Source: Saliphagus infecundisoli | GTDB taxonomy: Archaea > Halobacteriota > Halobacteria > Halobacteriales > Natrialbaceae | Direction of reading: 5' to 3' | Length of the DNA stretch: 64,000 nt | Assembly (NCBI RefSeq): GCF_020177375.1 | Contig: NZ_JAIWHV010000009.1 | Location: 1-64,000 of the forward strand | Shown: piece after piece, positions 26,379 to 34,994 of the stretch | How the letters are laid out: the number at the start of each line of letters is the position of its first letter | Numbering within the stretch: position 1 is the first letter of the stretch | The notes under the pieces: generated by a model | What the model saw: only the letters and a program-made list of their open reading frames with translations | The model's database searches: none | What the model was told of the DNA's origin: nothing | Translations under genes and position numbers: made by a program

Positions 26379-27329
26379 TCAGCCCGCACGTCGGTCGGCT
26401 CGAGGCTCCGGCTCGTCGCAGAGCCGTTCGTAGAGCTCGAGCAGCTTCTCGCCCATCGCGTCGGTGCTCAGCCCGTCGATACCCGCCCGGCCGTCCGGGC
26501 GGGCGTCGCTTTCGACGGCGGCTTCGAGCCCGGCGACTAAACCGCTGTCGGATCGGGCGACGGTGCAGGTATCGAGCCCACCGACGGTCTCCCGGACGAA
26601 GCCGACGTCCGTCGAGACGATCGGGAGGCCACACGCGGCGGCCTCCTTGACGACCATCGGCCCGGCTTCCCGGACCGAGGTCACGAGCAGGACGTCGCTC
26701 GCGTTCATGTAGTCGGGCATCTCCTCGTGGGGGACGCCGGTGACCTCCCGGAGTTCCACGTCGACTCCGGCCCGCCGGACGATCCGTTCGGCCCGCGTGT
26801 AGTCCTTCTCGGGTCGCGCGGAGTCGTAGGGAAAGAGTGCGACCGCCCCTTCCGGATCCCAGCCGATCCGCTCGCGGGCCTCTGCTCGCGGAATCTGCCT
26901 GAAGAGGTCGGTGTCGATCCCGAACGGGATCTCGACGTGGTCGACGTCGAGCGCCCGGGACATCGCCGGGCTCGGGACGACGACCGCGTCCGCAAGGCGG
27001 GCGCTCCACTCGCTTGTCGCCCGCAGCCAGGCCATTTCGCTCATCAGGTCGGTCCCCCACAGCGTGAGCACGACCGGCCGGACCGGCTGGGCGAGCGCGA
27101 ACGGCCCGACCAGCCCGTAGTTGGCGTGGACGAGGTCGTACTCCTCCCGTCGGAGCTCCCGGAGCACCTTGGGCTGGTACTTGAGGTAGTCGGTGACCGT
27201 CCGCGGCGAGTCCGCGCTGTAGGCCCCCGGCGCGTCGACGACGGTACACTCGACGCCCCGCTCTTCGAGGGCCTCGACCTGTCCCTCGAAGAACGACCGG
27301 GTCGAGGTGATGAGCTGGAGGACCTTCAT
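26379..27329 (-). CDS. family 4 (GT-B) glycosyltransferase
   Basis: 316 residues from ATG 27329. MKVLQLITSTRSFFEGQVEAL is the N-terminal Rossmann start; the C-terminal donor site has VLLVTSVREAGPMVVKEAAACGLPIVSTDVG, the E-x7-E pattern of GT4 enzymes. It overlaps the DUF354 gene by 4 bases and ends 10 bases before the GT-C-like gene, so these are surely co-transcribed. It would add a sugar to a lipid-linked intermediate in the cytoplasm. Confidence 0.88.
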   Translation of the reverse strand: MKVLQLITSTRSFFEGQVEALEERGVECTVVDAPGAYSADSPRTVTDYLKYQPKVLRELRREEYDLVHANYGLVGPFALAQPVRPVVLTLWGTDLMSEMAWLRATSEWSARLADAVVVPSPAMSRALDVDHVEIPFGIDTDLFRQIPRAEARERIGWDPEGAVALFPYDSARPEKDYTRAERIVRRAGVDVELREVTGVPHEEMPDYMNASDVLLVTSVREAGPMVVKEAAACGLPIVSTDVGFVRETVGGLDTCTVARSDSGLVAGLEAAVESDARPDGRAGIDGLSTDAMGEKLLELYERLCDEPEPRADRRAG

Positions 27330-28399
27330 GTCCGTGCGTCGACCGCGTCGGCGGGTTCGGCCCGCCGACCCCGCTCCATCCCGGCGCCCTCGAGTGCCGC
27401 CACGATCACGTCGGTGACGTCGATCATCCCCTCGATGGCCCGGTCGCGGCTCCGGGACCACCGTTCGGGGTCGTCGTCCTCTACGATCTCGATCGCGCGT
27501 TTCAGGCCCTGCTCGTGGCGGTCGGGGCCGTCGTAGCCAAAGAGCAAACCGCGCTCCTCGATGTCGTCGATGTAGCCCATCGTGAGCGTGTTGACGTAGA
27601 CCGCGGGCGTCCCCAGGAGGGCGGCCTCGGCCGCGGTCGTCGCGCCCTCGCCGACGAAGACGTCAGCGTAGTAGAGCAGGTCGTGCATCCCGGCGGGATC
27701 GGTCGTCAGCCGGTAGGGTTCGAGGTCGGGCGGCAGGTCGACCTCGCTCGTGATGAGCACGCGCGCGCCGGCGTCCTCGAGCCGGGAGACGACCTCGCTG
27801 GGGTCGTCGAAGCCGCCCTGGCCCATGTCGTGCGAGGAGTCCCAGCCGCTGAAGCGAACGATCGCGAGCTTCCGGTCGGGGTCGATCCCGTTTTCTGCGA
27901 GCACGCCGGGATCGGGCTCGAAACGGTCGGGGTGGAGGTAGGCGAGTTCGTGGTAGCCGGGGTAGCGGACCTGTTTCGGGCCGATCTCGTCGCGGTAGCA
28001 CTCCGGGGTGTAGATCGCGTCGGCAAAGGGGTAGGCCAGCTTCTTGATGATCGTTGCGTGTTCGGTGTCGTAGAAGACGACGCTTCTGGCGCCGACGACC
28101 TTCGCGGCGTGGGTCGCCGCGGGACCGCCGATCGCCGTGATCACGTCCGGTCTGATCCGGAGGACGCGCGCGAGCAGGCGGGCCTCGTAGGTCGCCTGGA
28201 CGGCGACGAGGGTGGGCAGGGAGTCGTACGTGCCCGCGAGCATCTCGTAGTCGATGTCGTAGCGCTCGAGGAGGTCGGCGGTGACCTCGTTTTCCCGTGC
28301 GAAGACGAACACCTCGTGGCCCCGACCCTCGAGTTCTGCGATCGCGTGTTTGAAGAAGTGGACGTGGCCCGGATGCTGGATCGTCACGACCACCTTCAC
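27326..28399 (-). CDS. DUF354 family glycosyltransferase-like protein
   Basis: 357 residues from GTG 28399 (MKVVVTIQHPGHVHFFKHAI). GT-B-like architecture: His-rich first loop (QHPGHVHFFKH), middle IGGPAATHAAKVVGARSVVFYD, and C-terminal DVFVGEGATTAAEAALLGTPAVYV, which resembles the donor site of MurG and UDP-GlcNAc epimerase-like enzymes. DUF354 proteins are archaeal and sit in glycan loci; the exact reaction is not established. Four-base overlaps on both sides show translational coupling with the GT2 gene before it and the GT4 gene after it. Confidence 0.82.
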   Translation of the reverse strand: MKVVVTIQHPGHVHFFKHAIAELEGRGHEVFVFARENEVTADLLERYDIDYEMLAGTYDSLPTLVAVQATYEARLLARVLRIRPDVITAIGGPAATHAAKVVGARSVVFYDTEHATIIKKLAYPFADAIYTPECYRDEIGPKQVRYPGYHELAYLHPDRFEPDPGVLAENGIDPDRKLAIVRFSGWDSSHDMGQGGFDDPSEVVSRLEDAGARVLITSEVDLPPDLEPYRLTTDPAGMHDLLYYADVFVGEGATTAAEAALLGTPAVYVNTLTMGYIDDIEERGLLFGYDGPDRHEQGLKRAIEIVEDDDPERWSRSRDRAIEGMIDVTDVIVAALEGAGMERGRRAEPADAVDART

Positions 28400-29445
28400 G
28401 TGCGGGTCACCCCGAGCGGGCGGTTGTGGGCTGCGTCGATCATTGTCCCCCCCACGAACGCGAGCACCGTCAGTACCACGGTTGCAACCGGAACGAGGAG
28501 TGCGGGCCAGATCGTGACGGAGCCGCCGATCGCGGCCCCGAGAACCCCGATTGCTGCGAGCGCCGATCCGGCGGCGCCGGCGGTCGCCGCGGCGTACAAC
28601 GCGGGGACCGTGTAGCGGCCGTTCTCGAGGTAGGTCCGGGCCATTCGGTGGATGAAGCCGTAGGCGAGAGTTCCGAGGGTCGCCGGGACGAACGTTCGGT
28701 AGTCGATCGTGCTCTCCTCGTCGCCGTACTTCGCCGGCATCGCGACGTCGGCGACGCACATGCCCGCGACGTTGAGTTGGGCCAGCAGGTCGTTCGTGTA
28801 GTCGTGGTCGTCGGGGATCCGATCCAGGTCGATCGCCGCGAGCGCGCGGTGTGAGATCGCGGTGTAGCCGTTCTGTGGGTCCTGGAGGTGCCAGTAGCCC
28901 GCCGAGAGCTTCGTCAGCGCCGTCAGCAGTCGGTTGCCCAGCAGCCGGAAGGGGGGCATCTCCCGGCTGTCTTCTCCCGTTCCGAGCCGGTTTCCCTTCG
29001 TGTAGTCGGCGACGCCGCCGACGATCGGGTCCAGAAGGGCCCGCATCCGGTCGGGGTCCATCTGGCCGTCGGCGTCCATCGCGACGGTGACGTCGACCCC
29101 GTCGGCGTGGGCGTGGCGGTAGCCCGTCCGGAGGGCGCCGCCCGCCCCCTGGTTTTCGGCGTGGCGGATCGGGACGAACCGCGACCAGGCCGCCCGGCCG
29201 CCGTCGGGAACCGCGGGCGGGTCCTCTGAGACGGGGTCCTCGTCGAGTCCGTCGCGGTCGGTGACCTCCTGCCGGTCCCGGGACTCGACGAACGACGTGA
29301 TCGCGTCCCAGGTGTCGTCGGTCGAGCGGTCGTCGACGACGTAGACCCGGTCGACGAATCCCGGAAGCGTCGCGAGCACGCCCTCGACGTGATCGGCCTC
29401 GTTGTACGCCGGAACGACGACGCCGATCGTGTGGCCCCGATACAT
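28396..29445 (-). CDS. GT2 polyprenyl-phosphate sugar synthase-like membrane protein
   Basis: 349 residues. GT-A domain MYRGHTIGVVVPAYNEADHVEGVL, VYVVDDRSTDDTW, VAMDADGQMDPD (DxD) and NPQNGYTAISHRALAAI-like acceptor loop (LQDPQNGYTAISH), then two C-terminal membrane helices (VPALYAAATAGAAGSALAAIGV; VTIWPALLVPVATVVLTVLAFV). This is the layout of dolichyl-phosphate mannose/glucose synthase relatives, which load a sugar from a nucleotide onto dolichyl phosphate as donor for later steps such as the GT-C enzyme two genes on. First gene of a four- or five-gene run. Confidence 0.88.
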   Translation of the reverse strand: MYRGHTIGVVVPAYNEADHVEGVLATLPGFVDRVYVVDDRSTDDTWDAITSFVESRDRQEVTDRDGLDEDPVSEDPPAVPDGGRAAWSRFVPIRHAENQGAGGALRTGYRHAHADGVDVTVAMDADGQMDPDRMRALLDPIVGGVADYTKGNRLGTGEDSREMPPFRLLGNRLLTALTKLSAGYWHLQDPQNGYTAISHRALAAIDLDRIPDDHDYTNDLLAQLNVAGMCVADVAMPAKYGDEESTIDYRTFVPATLGTLAYGFIHRMARTYLENGRYTVPALYAAATAGAAGSALAAIGVLGAAIGGSVTIWPALLVPVATVVLTVLAFVGGTMIDAAHNRPLGVTRT

Positions 29446-29799
29446 CGAGCTATCGTCCCCCTCCGGTCGTCCGGCTGGCGGTCGGTTCCGTTCCTCGTTT
29501 CGAAACCGCCCGTTCCCCGTGGTCGGGGCGTTCCCCGCTCGCGTCCGGTCGGCTCTCGCTGGTCGTCGAAATCATGCGTGTGGTCCCCGGTGCCGCCCTC
29601 GCGGGGTCTTCATCCGTCGTCCCCGCGGGGTCGGCCGTAGTCGTTCTCCTCTCTTACCCCCGGGCGCATTATTATAAGTCGGGTAAATCGTTTCGGGCCC
29701 CGATCGCGTCCGGACGGAGCCTGCCGGGGCCGGTCGGCCGCCTCGGCCCGTCGCCGGATCGCTTAGCAAGCCGATAAGCTCGCGGTTTATCGGTGTATA
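29446..29799. other. intergenic region between divergent genes with long leader
   Basis: About 350 bases. The minus-strand promoter element (29664-29683) lies about 220 bases before the GT2 start at 29445, an unusually long leader for a haloarchaeon. Short frames in that leader have no supporting feature. On the plus strand GGTTTATCGGTGTATAATG runs directly into the start of the gene at 29800. Confidence 0.4.
29664..29683 (-). promoter_or_regulatory. promoter element shared with the GT2 gene at 16702
   Basis: On the minus strand the sequence is CTTATAATAATGCGCCCG; its last 15 bases are identical to those before the GT2 gene at 16702. The AT-rich half is a good TATA box. Identity extends through the non-TATA half GCGCCCG, which points to a shared regulator or recent common origin rather than to the TATA box alone. 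Confidence 0.5.
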
Positions 29800-30351
29800 A
29801 TGAAGGCGGCTCCCCGTCGATCCGACACCGATCGTGGTGACAGGAGACACCGGCGGCCGAACGACAGTCGGGTCGAGCGTCGCGTGGGGGGAGTCTCCCA
29901 GCTCCGTCCCTCCCGGGAGATCCATCGAGAGGAGGTCGGGACGGCCGTGACCGCCTGGGAGATCGCCCTCGCGGGGGTTTCGTTCGCACTGATCGGTGCG
30001 TTGCTCGCGCTCCGGATCGTGGAGGCGTTCTCCGGGGACGAGCGGACGGGAGAGCCCGCCGGCGACGAGTTCGCAGGGCCGACGCCCTCTGCTCGCCCCG
30101 AGGACCCAGCGGACGCACCCGAACCGATCCCCGACGAGGACCGCGTCGTCGAACTGCTCTCCGCCCAGGGCGGCAGCCTCCGACAGCAGGCGGTCGTCGA
30201 CCGCACCGACTGGTCGAAGTCGAAGGTGAGCCGACTGCTCTCGCGGATGGAAGAGCGGGGCACGATCAGGAAGGTGCCGGTCGGCCGGGAGAACGCGATC
30301 GAACTCGCGGGGGAGGAGTCGACCGGAGAATCCGAGGGAGACGACGGCTGA
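29800..30351 (+). CDS. membrane-anchored winged-helix regulator
   Basis: 183 residues. One membrane helix (AWEIALAGVSFALIGALLALRIV, about 53-75), an acidic linker, then a MarR-like winged helix: VVELLSAQGGSLRQQAVVDRT, WSKSKVSRLLSRMEERGTI and RKVPVGRENAIELA as the wing. This helix-turn-helix behind a single membrane helix is common in haloarchaea, and target genes are unknown. The first about 50 residues are Arg-rich and may not be translated; a later start at GTG 29947 (VTAWEIAL) is equally possible. Confidence 0.7.
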   Translation: MKAAPRRSDTDRGDRRHRRPNDSRVERRVGGVSQLRPSREIHREEVGTAVTAWEIALAGVSFALIGALLALRIVEAFSGDERTGEPAGDEFAGPTPSARPEDPADAPEPIPDEDRVVELLSAQGGSLRQQAVVDRTDWSKSKVSRLLSRMEERGTIRKVPVGRENAIELAGEESTGESEGDDG

Positions 30352-30357
30352 AGCCGC

Positions 30358-30741
30358 TCAGAAATCCGTGTCGTCGTCGTCCTCGACGGTCCGCTTCATC
30401 GAGTCCCGCCGGGACTTCGCGTCCCGTCCCGTCGCCTCGAGCAGGAAGTCGTTTTTCGCGTCGACGGCGTCGCCGGCGGCCTCGAGCTCGTCGGGGCCGA
30501 GTTCGGTCGGGTCGCGTTCGTGGAACTCGACGCCGAGTTTGTCCTTCTTGCCGGAGTATTCGACGGCACCGACGACGATCCGCTCGAAAACGGGGTTCTC
30601 GGGCGATTCGACCACGTGGAGGTCGCTTCCCTTGTACTCCTGGGTCGCCGAGATCGTCCCGAAGTACTCCTCGACGGTCGCCTCCATGTCGGGGATCCGC
30701 TCTTCTAGGTGTTCGCCGCGGCGCATCTTGTACTCCTTCAT
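30358..30741 (-). CDS. DUF5611 family protein
   Basis: 127 residues from ATG 30741 (MKEYKMRRGEHLEERIPDMEA). I prefer this start to 30780 because the extra MKKRKRTPVNARS looks non-coding. Small acidic soluble protein, conserved among haloarchaea as far as I recall, with alternating strands (FERIVVGAVEYSGKKDKLGVEFHE) and a helical end. No catalytic motif seen; function unknown. It converges on the regulator gene at 29800. Confidence 0.7.
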   Translation of the reverse strand: MKEYKMRRGEHLEERIPDMEATVEEYFGTISATQEYKGSDLHVVESPENPVFERIVVGAVEYSGKKDKLGVEFHERDPTELGPDELEAAGDAVDAKNDFLLEATGRDAKSRRDSMKRTVEDDDDTDF

Positions 30742-30826
30742 GGAACGAGCATTGACGGGGGTGCGTTTACGTTTTTTCATAGGGAGCGGACCCGCCGCCG
30801 GCCGGTTCGCCGACGGTTCGCTCGCC

Positions 30827-31816
30827 TTACTCCCGGTTGCGCTCGCCGATGTAGCCCCGCCCGCAGTCGGGACAGATGTCCCCCGGCCGGAGCGAGCCGT
30901 GGTCGCCGGGCGCGACGAACGCGCAGGTCGGACAGTAGAACTCGGTGTCAGCGGGCTCGACGGTCGGGTTCTCGCCGGGCGCGGGCGCCGACGTTGCGCT
31001 CGCGATCCCGGTCCCGGGATCGGTGACCGCCGACCCGGATCCCGCGTCCTCGGTGGGTTCGTTCGACGTCTCCTCGACTCTCTCGGGCTCCTCGTAGGTG
31101 AGTTCCTCGCCGCCGACGCGGTCGATATCGAGGTCGGCCCAGCGTTCGCGACCGTCCTCGTCGGCGGGCGGGCCGACGTCGTCGGGGTCGGGCCACTCGC
31201 CGGGCTTTCGGCCGTCGTCCTCTAGGAGCTCGCCGTCCTCGATCGGCTCGCCGGCCTCGTCGGTGGGGACGTTCCGGCCGGTGGTGGTCTCTGCCGGCTC
31301 GCTCCCGCCGGGGGTGGGCTCGGGCGCGTCCCCCGGGCCGTCCGATCGCGTGCCGCCGTCGGTGTCCGCGCCGGCGGCGTCGTCTCGCGTCCGGGAGGCC
31401 GACGCTCGGTCGGGTCCGGTCGCGTCGTCGCCACCGGGCCCTCGGACCGGATCGTCGGTCCGGCTTCCGGCGGCCCTCCCTCCCGTTCGGGGCCAGTCGC
31501 CGTCGTCCTCCTGGGGGTCGGCCCCGTTCGCGCCCGCCGAAGCGGGGTCGGGGCCTCGTCGGGCCTCTGACTCGTCCCCGTCGGGATCCTCGGATCGGGT
31601 GGTCGTCTCGCCGACCCGATCGACGTCTCTCCTGCGCTCGTCGGGCGTCAGGCTCGTGATCTCCGTGTTCTCGCTGATGATGTGTCGGTCGCCACAGCGC
31701 GCGCACTCCTCGTACGTCTGTACGGTGAGAACGACTTCGCTGCCCCGTTCCTCTCGCTCACGATCGACTTCGGGTTCCCCGTAGTCGTGTCCGAGCAGCG
31801 AACATCGCAGGACCAT
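30827..31816 (-). CDS. DUF7093-like zinc-ribbon protein with long disordered centre
   Basis: 329 residues from ATG 31816 (MVLRCSLLGHDYGEPEVDR). An N-terminal zinc-binding part (C5...YEECARCGDRH) and a C-terminal CPTCAF...CPDCGRGYIGE ribbon are joined by about 200 residues of Gly/Asp/Pro/Arg-rich low-complexity sequence. Terminal zinc modules with a disordered link suggest protein or nucleic-acid binding. Function unknown. Confidence 0.7.
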   Translation of the reverse strand: MVLRCSLLGHDYGEPEVDREREERGSEVVLTVQTYEECARCGDRHIISENTEITSLTPDERRRDVDRVGETTTRSEDPDGDESEARRGPDPASAGANGADPQEDDGDWPRTGGRAAGSRTDDPVRGPGGDDATGPDRASASRTRDDAAGADTDGGTRSDGPGDAPEPTPGGSEPAETTTGRNVPTDEAGEPIEDGELLEDDGRKPGEWPDPDDVGPPADEDGRERWADLDIDRVGGEELTYEEPERVEETSNEPTEDAGSGSAVTDPGTGIASATSAPAPGENPTVEPADTEFYCPTCAFVAPGDHGSLRPGDICPDCGRGYIGERNRE

Positions 31817-31986
31817 TGCTACACCGTAGCCGTTCACAGCGTAAAAAACGTACCGTCCCGTCTCGATACGTGCTCTCGCGCGGAGACGGCCTCACCCGAG
31901 CCCATTGCCGCCGATCCGAACGACGAGGGGGCGCCGCGATCCACAGCCGACAGTATAAAACCCCGGGCCGGCGAACACGCCGGTAG

Positions 31987-32280
31987 ATGAGAGCGAAGCG
32001 GGAGTACCGGGACAGACCCGAGACCCAGGTCGACGCCCTCGACGCCCTGGTCGATCGCTCCGAGAACGGGATGTCGGTGTTCGAACTCCGGGCCGCCGTC
32101 CCCGCGGAGATCGACGCCCTCGAGGCGGCGCTGTCGGCGCTGAAGGAGGACGACCTCATCACGGTCGAGCAAACGGAGGGCCGGACGGTCATCAAGCCCG
32201 CCGACCGGGTGATTCCCGAGGCGCCCGGAGACGACGAGGAGTCGGTCGGAGACTGGCTCCGTCGGCGGCTTCCCTTCTGA
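31987..32280 (+). CDS. DUF6432-like small winged-helix protein
   Basis: 97 residues: MRAKREYRDRPETQVDALDALVDRSENGMSVFELRAAV with ALEAALSALKEDDLITVEQTEGRTVIKP, a compact winged helix where DDLITVEQTEGRTVI is the wing. A TATA box GTATAAAACC lies about 35 bases before the start. Likely a small DNA-binding regulator; the target is unknown. Confidence 0.75.
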   Translation: MRAKREYRDRPETQVDALDALVDRSENGMSVFELRAAVPAEIDALEAALSALKEDDLITVEQTEGRTVIKPADRVIPEAPGDDEESVGDWLRRRLPF

Positions 32281-32344
32281 TCCCGACCGTGGGTCTCCAG
32301 CAGGATCGGAAACCCTGATACGGCCCCGCCCGCTCCGTAGGGCC

Positions 32345-33433
32345 ATGAGCGTCATCGAATCCGTCCACGCCGATCGCGGGGCGACGTTCGGCGAGCGTGC
32401 CGGCCGGCGGGTCGTCGAACACTACGGCCGGCCCGAGCGCGCCCACCGCGCGGTCCGCAACGCGGTCGGGATCTGGGAGCCGGCCTACGGCGTCGTCGTC
32501 GTGGAGGGCGACGACCGCGTCGAGTACGTCGACAACGTCGTCACCAACCGCGTGCCGGGAGAGGACGGCGAGGGCTGTTACGCGCTCGTGCTCGACCCCC
32601 AGGGCGGAATCGAGGAGGAACTCTACGTCTACAACGCGGGCGAGCGCCTCCTGCTGTTTACGGCGCCCGACCGGGCCGAACCGTTGGCCGAGGAGTGGTC
32701 GGAGAAGGTGTTCATCCAGGATGTCGAGATCCGCGTCGCGACAGAGGAGTTCGCCGTCTTCGGGATTCACGGGCCACAGGCCACCGAGAAGATCGCGAGC
32801 GTGCTCAACGGCGCGGCCTCGCCCGACAGGCGCCTCTCGTTCGTCCGCGGGCGGATGGACGACCGCGGCGTGAGCGTCGTCCGGACCGACGCGCTCGCGG
32901 GCGAGGAGAGCTACGACGTCGTCTGCGACGCGAGCGAGGCCGAGTCGGTCTACGACACGCTCGCCAACATCGGGTTGAACGCCGCACCGTTCGGCTACCG
33001 GAGCTGGGATACGCTCACGCTGGAGGCCGGCACGCCCCTGTTCGAGAACGAACTCGCCGGGCGGATCCCGAACGTGCTCGGCCTGCGCTCGGCGCTGGAC
33101 TTCGAGAAGGGCTGTTACGTCGGCCAGGAGGTCGTCTCCCGCGTCGAGAACCGGGGCCAGCCCTCGCGGCGGCTCATCGGCCTCGCCGTCTCCGGCGAGG
33201 CGGTTCCCGAGTCGGGCGCCGCGGTGTTCGCCGGCGACGCCTCCGTCGGCGAGGTCACCCGCGCCGAACGGAGCCCGCTTCTGGAGACTCCGATCGCGCT
33301 CGCGGTCGTCGAGTTCGGACTGGATGACATGGCGCTCACGGTCCGGGTCGGCGGCGAGGACGTCGGCGCCGAGGTCCGGGACCTGCCGTTCGTCGAGGGC
33401 TCGGATCGATCGGGACGGCTCCCCAGCTACTAA
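32345..33433 (+). CDS. YgfZ/GcvT-like folate-binding protein
   Basis: 362 residues. Has the aminomethyltransferase fold start (IWEPAYGVVVVEGDDRVEYVDNV) and the YgfZ signature GCYVGQEVVSR in DFEKGCYVGQEVVSRVENRG, plus FGIHGPQA. YgfZ/CAF17 proteins bind tetrahydrofolate and help deliver or repair Fe-S clusters; GcvT itself lacks the K-G-C-Y-x-G-Q motif. Glycine cleavage partners are absent nearby, which supports the Fe-S role. Confidence 0.85.
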   Translation: MSVIESVHADRGATFGERAGRRVVEHYGRPERAHRAVRNAVGIWEPAYGVVVVEGDDRVEYVDNVVTNRVPGEDGEGCYALVLDPQGGIEEELYVYNAGERLLLFTAPDRAEPLAEEWSEKVFIQDVEIRVATEEFAVFGIHGPQATEKIASVLNGAASPDRRLSFVRGRMDDRGVSVVRTDALAGEESYDVVCDASEAESVYDTLANIGLNAAPFGYRSWDTLTLEAGTPLFENELAGRIPNVLGLRSALDFEKGCYVGQEVVSRVENRGQPSRRLIGLAVSGEAVPESGAAVFAGDASVGEVTRAERSPLLETPIALAVVEFGLDDMALTVRVGGEDVGAEVRDLPFVEGSDRSGRLPSY

Positions 33434-33534
33434 CGGGGCGGTGGTTCGCTGCCGGGAGCCGGCGCCGATAGGTCGCGGCTCGTGACGGTTCGGTTTCCTC
33501 GAGTAGGGACTTATCTCGACGGACGGCGGTATCT

Positions 33535-34974
33535 ATGTGTATGGGTACCACGGATCGGTCACTGGGCGAGGAATCGTTCGCGTCGCTTTCCGGTCCCGCG
33601 CTCCGGTCGTTCGAGGAGGCGTTCGCCGGGAGCGTGATCGCTCCCTCCGACTCCGACTACGACGAGGCCCGGGGCGTCTGGAACGGCTCGATCGACCGTT
33701 ACCCGGCGCTGATCGCCCGGTGTACCGGCACGAGCGACGTCGTCGAGGCGGTCGCGTTCGCGCGCGAGCAGGGACTGCCGGTCTCCGTCCGGGGCGGCGG
33801 CCACAACGTCGCGGGCACCGCGATGGGGGACGCGAGCGTCGTCGTCGACCTCTCGGAAATGACCGGCGTGCGTGTCGATAGCGAGGCACGGACCGTCCGC
33901 GCGGCGGGCGGCGCGACGCTGGGCGACGTCGACCGCGAGACCCAGATCTTCGGGCTCGCGGCACCGCTGGGGGCGGTCTCACAGACCGGGATCGCCGGGC
34001 TGACGCTGGGCGGCGGCTACGGCCACCTCAGCCGCCAGTACGGACTCGCGCTCGACGCCCTCCGGAGCGTCGACGTCGTGACCGCCGACGGCGAGGTCCG
34101 GACGGCGAGCGACGACCGGAACCCGGACCTCTTCTGGGGACTCCGCGGGGGCGGCGGAAGTCTCGGTGTCGTCACCTCCTTCGAGTACGACCTCCACCCC
34201 GTCGGCCCCGAGGTCTACGCCTTCTTCCCGTGGTTCCGTGTCGAGGACGCCGACGCGGTGATGGCCCGCTACCGCGAGTGGATCGCCGACCCGCCCCGCG
34301 AGGCGGGCGTCCTCGCGTTCGCCGCCCACGTCCCCGACGTTGAGGAGTTTCCCGAAGACCGGTGGGGAGAGCCCGCGTTCGCGATGCTTGGCTCCTATCG
34401 GGGTGACCCCGGGGACGGCCCCGAGGTGTTTGCCCCGTTGCTCGAGGCCGCACCTCCGATCGCCGATCTCAGTGGGCCGACGACGTATCTCGACCTGCAG
34501 TCGATGTTGGACGAGGACTACCCCGACGGCCGGCGCTACTACTGGTCGTCGATCTACCTCGCGGAGCTTCCCGATGGACTCCTCGAACGGATGCTCGCGG
34601 CCAACGACGCCGCTCCGTCGGCGCTCTCGACGGTCGACCTCTGGCATCTCGGCGGCGCGGTCGCGGACGTTCCCCGCGAGGCGACCGCGTTCTGGCACCG
34701 CAAGGAGCCCCACCTGCTCGCCGTCGAGGCAAACTGGGACGACCCCGCCGACGACGACGAAAACCGCCGCTGGGCCCGCGAGCTGATCGCCGACGTTCGG
34801 GACCTCCCGGCGGCGTCGGGCCGGTACGGGAACTTCCCCGGAACGAACGAGGCGCCCGCTCGGGCCGTCTACGGCGACAACTATGAGCGCCTGGTTGAGG
34901 TGAAGACGCGCTACGACCCGGAGAACCTGTTCCCGGGCAACGGGTTCATCGAGCCCCAGCCGGTAAGCGGCTGA
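33535..34974 (+). CDS. FAD-linked oxidase of the berberine-bridge type
   Basis: 479 residues. PCMH FAD-binding domain with PVSVRGGGHNVAGTAMGDASVVVDLSEM, where the His of GGGHN is the likely 8-alpha FAD attachment point, and GLTLGGGYGHLSRQYGLALD, where the second covalent Cys of bicovalent members is Ser. C-terminal BBE segment YGDNYERLVEVKTRYDPENLFPGNGFI. Such enzymes oxidise alcohols, sugars or other small molecules with oxygen; the substrate cannot be read. A second ATG lies two codons in (33541). Confidence 0.88.
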   Translation: MCMGTTDRSLGEESFASLSGPALRSFEEAFAGSVIAPSDSDYDEARGVWNGSIDRYPALIARCTGTSDVVEAVAFAREQGLPVSVRGGGHNVAGTAMGDASVVVDLSEMTGVRVDSEARTVRAAGGATLGDVDRETQIFGLAAPLGAVSQTGIAGLTLGGGYGHLSRQYGLALDALRSVDVVTADGEVRTASDDRNPDLFWGLRGGGGSLGVVTSFEYDLHPVGPEVYAFFPWFRVEDADAVMARYREWIADPPREAGVLAFAAHVPDVEEFPEDRWGEPAFAMLGSYRGDPGDGPEVFAPLLEAAPPIADLSGPTTYLDLQSMLDEDYPDGRRYYWSSIYLAELPDGLLERMLAANDAAPSALSTVDLWHLGGAVADVPREATAFWHRKEPHLLAVEANWDDPADDDENRRWARELIADVRDLPAASGRYGNFPGTNEAPARAVYGDNYERLVEVKTRYDPENLFPGNGFIEPQPVSG

Positions 34975-34994
34975 TCGGGCGCCAACCCTCCCGG

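Noticed and set aside
29446-29640. Leader peptides before the GT2 gene at 29445
   Set aside because: Frames of 13 and about 43 codons exist on the minus strand but have no attenuator-like structure or conserved features that I can see.
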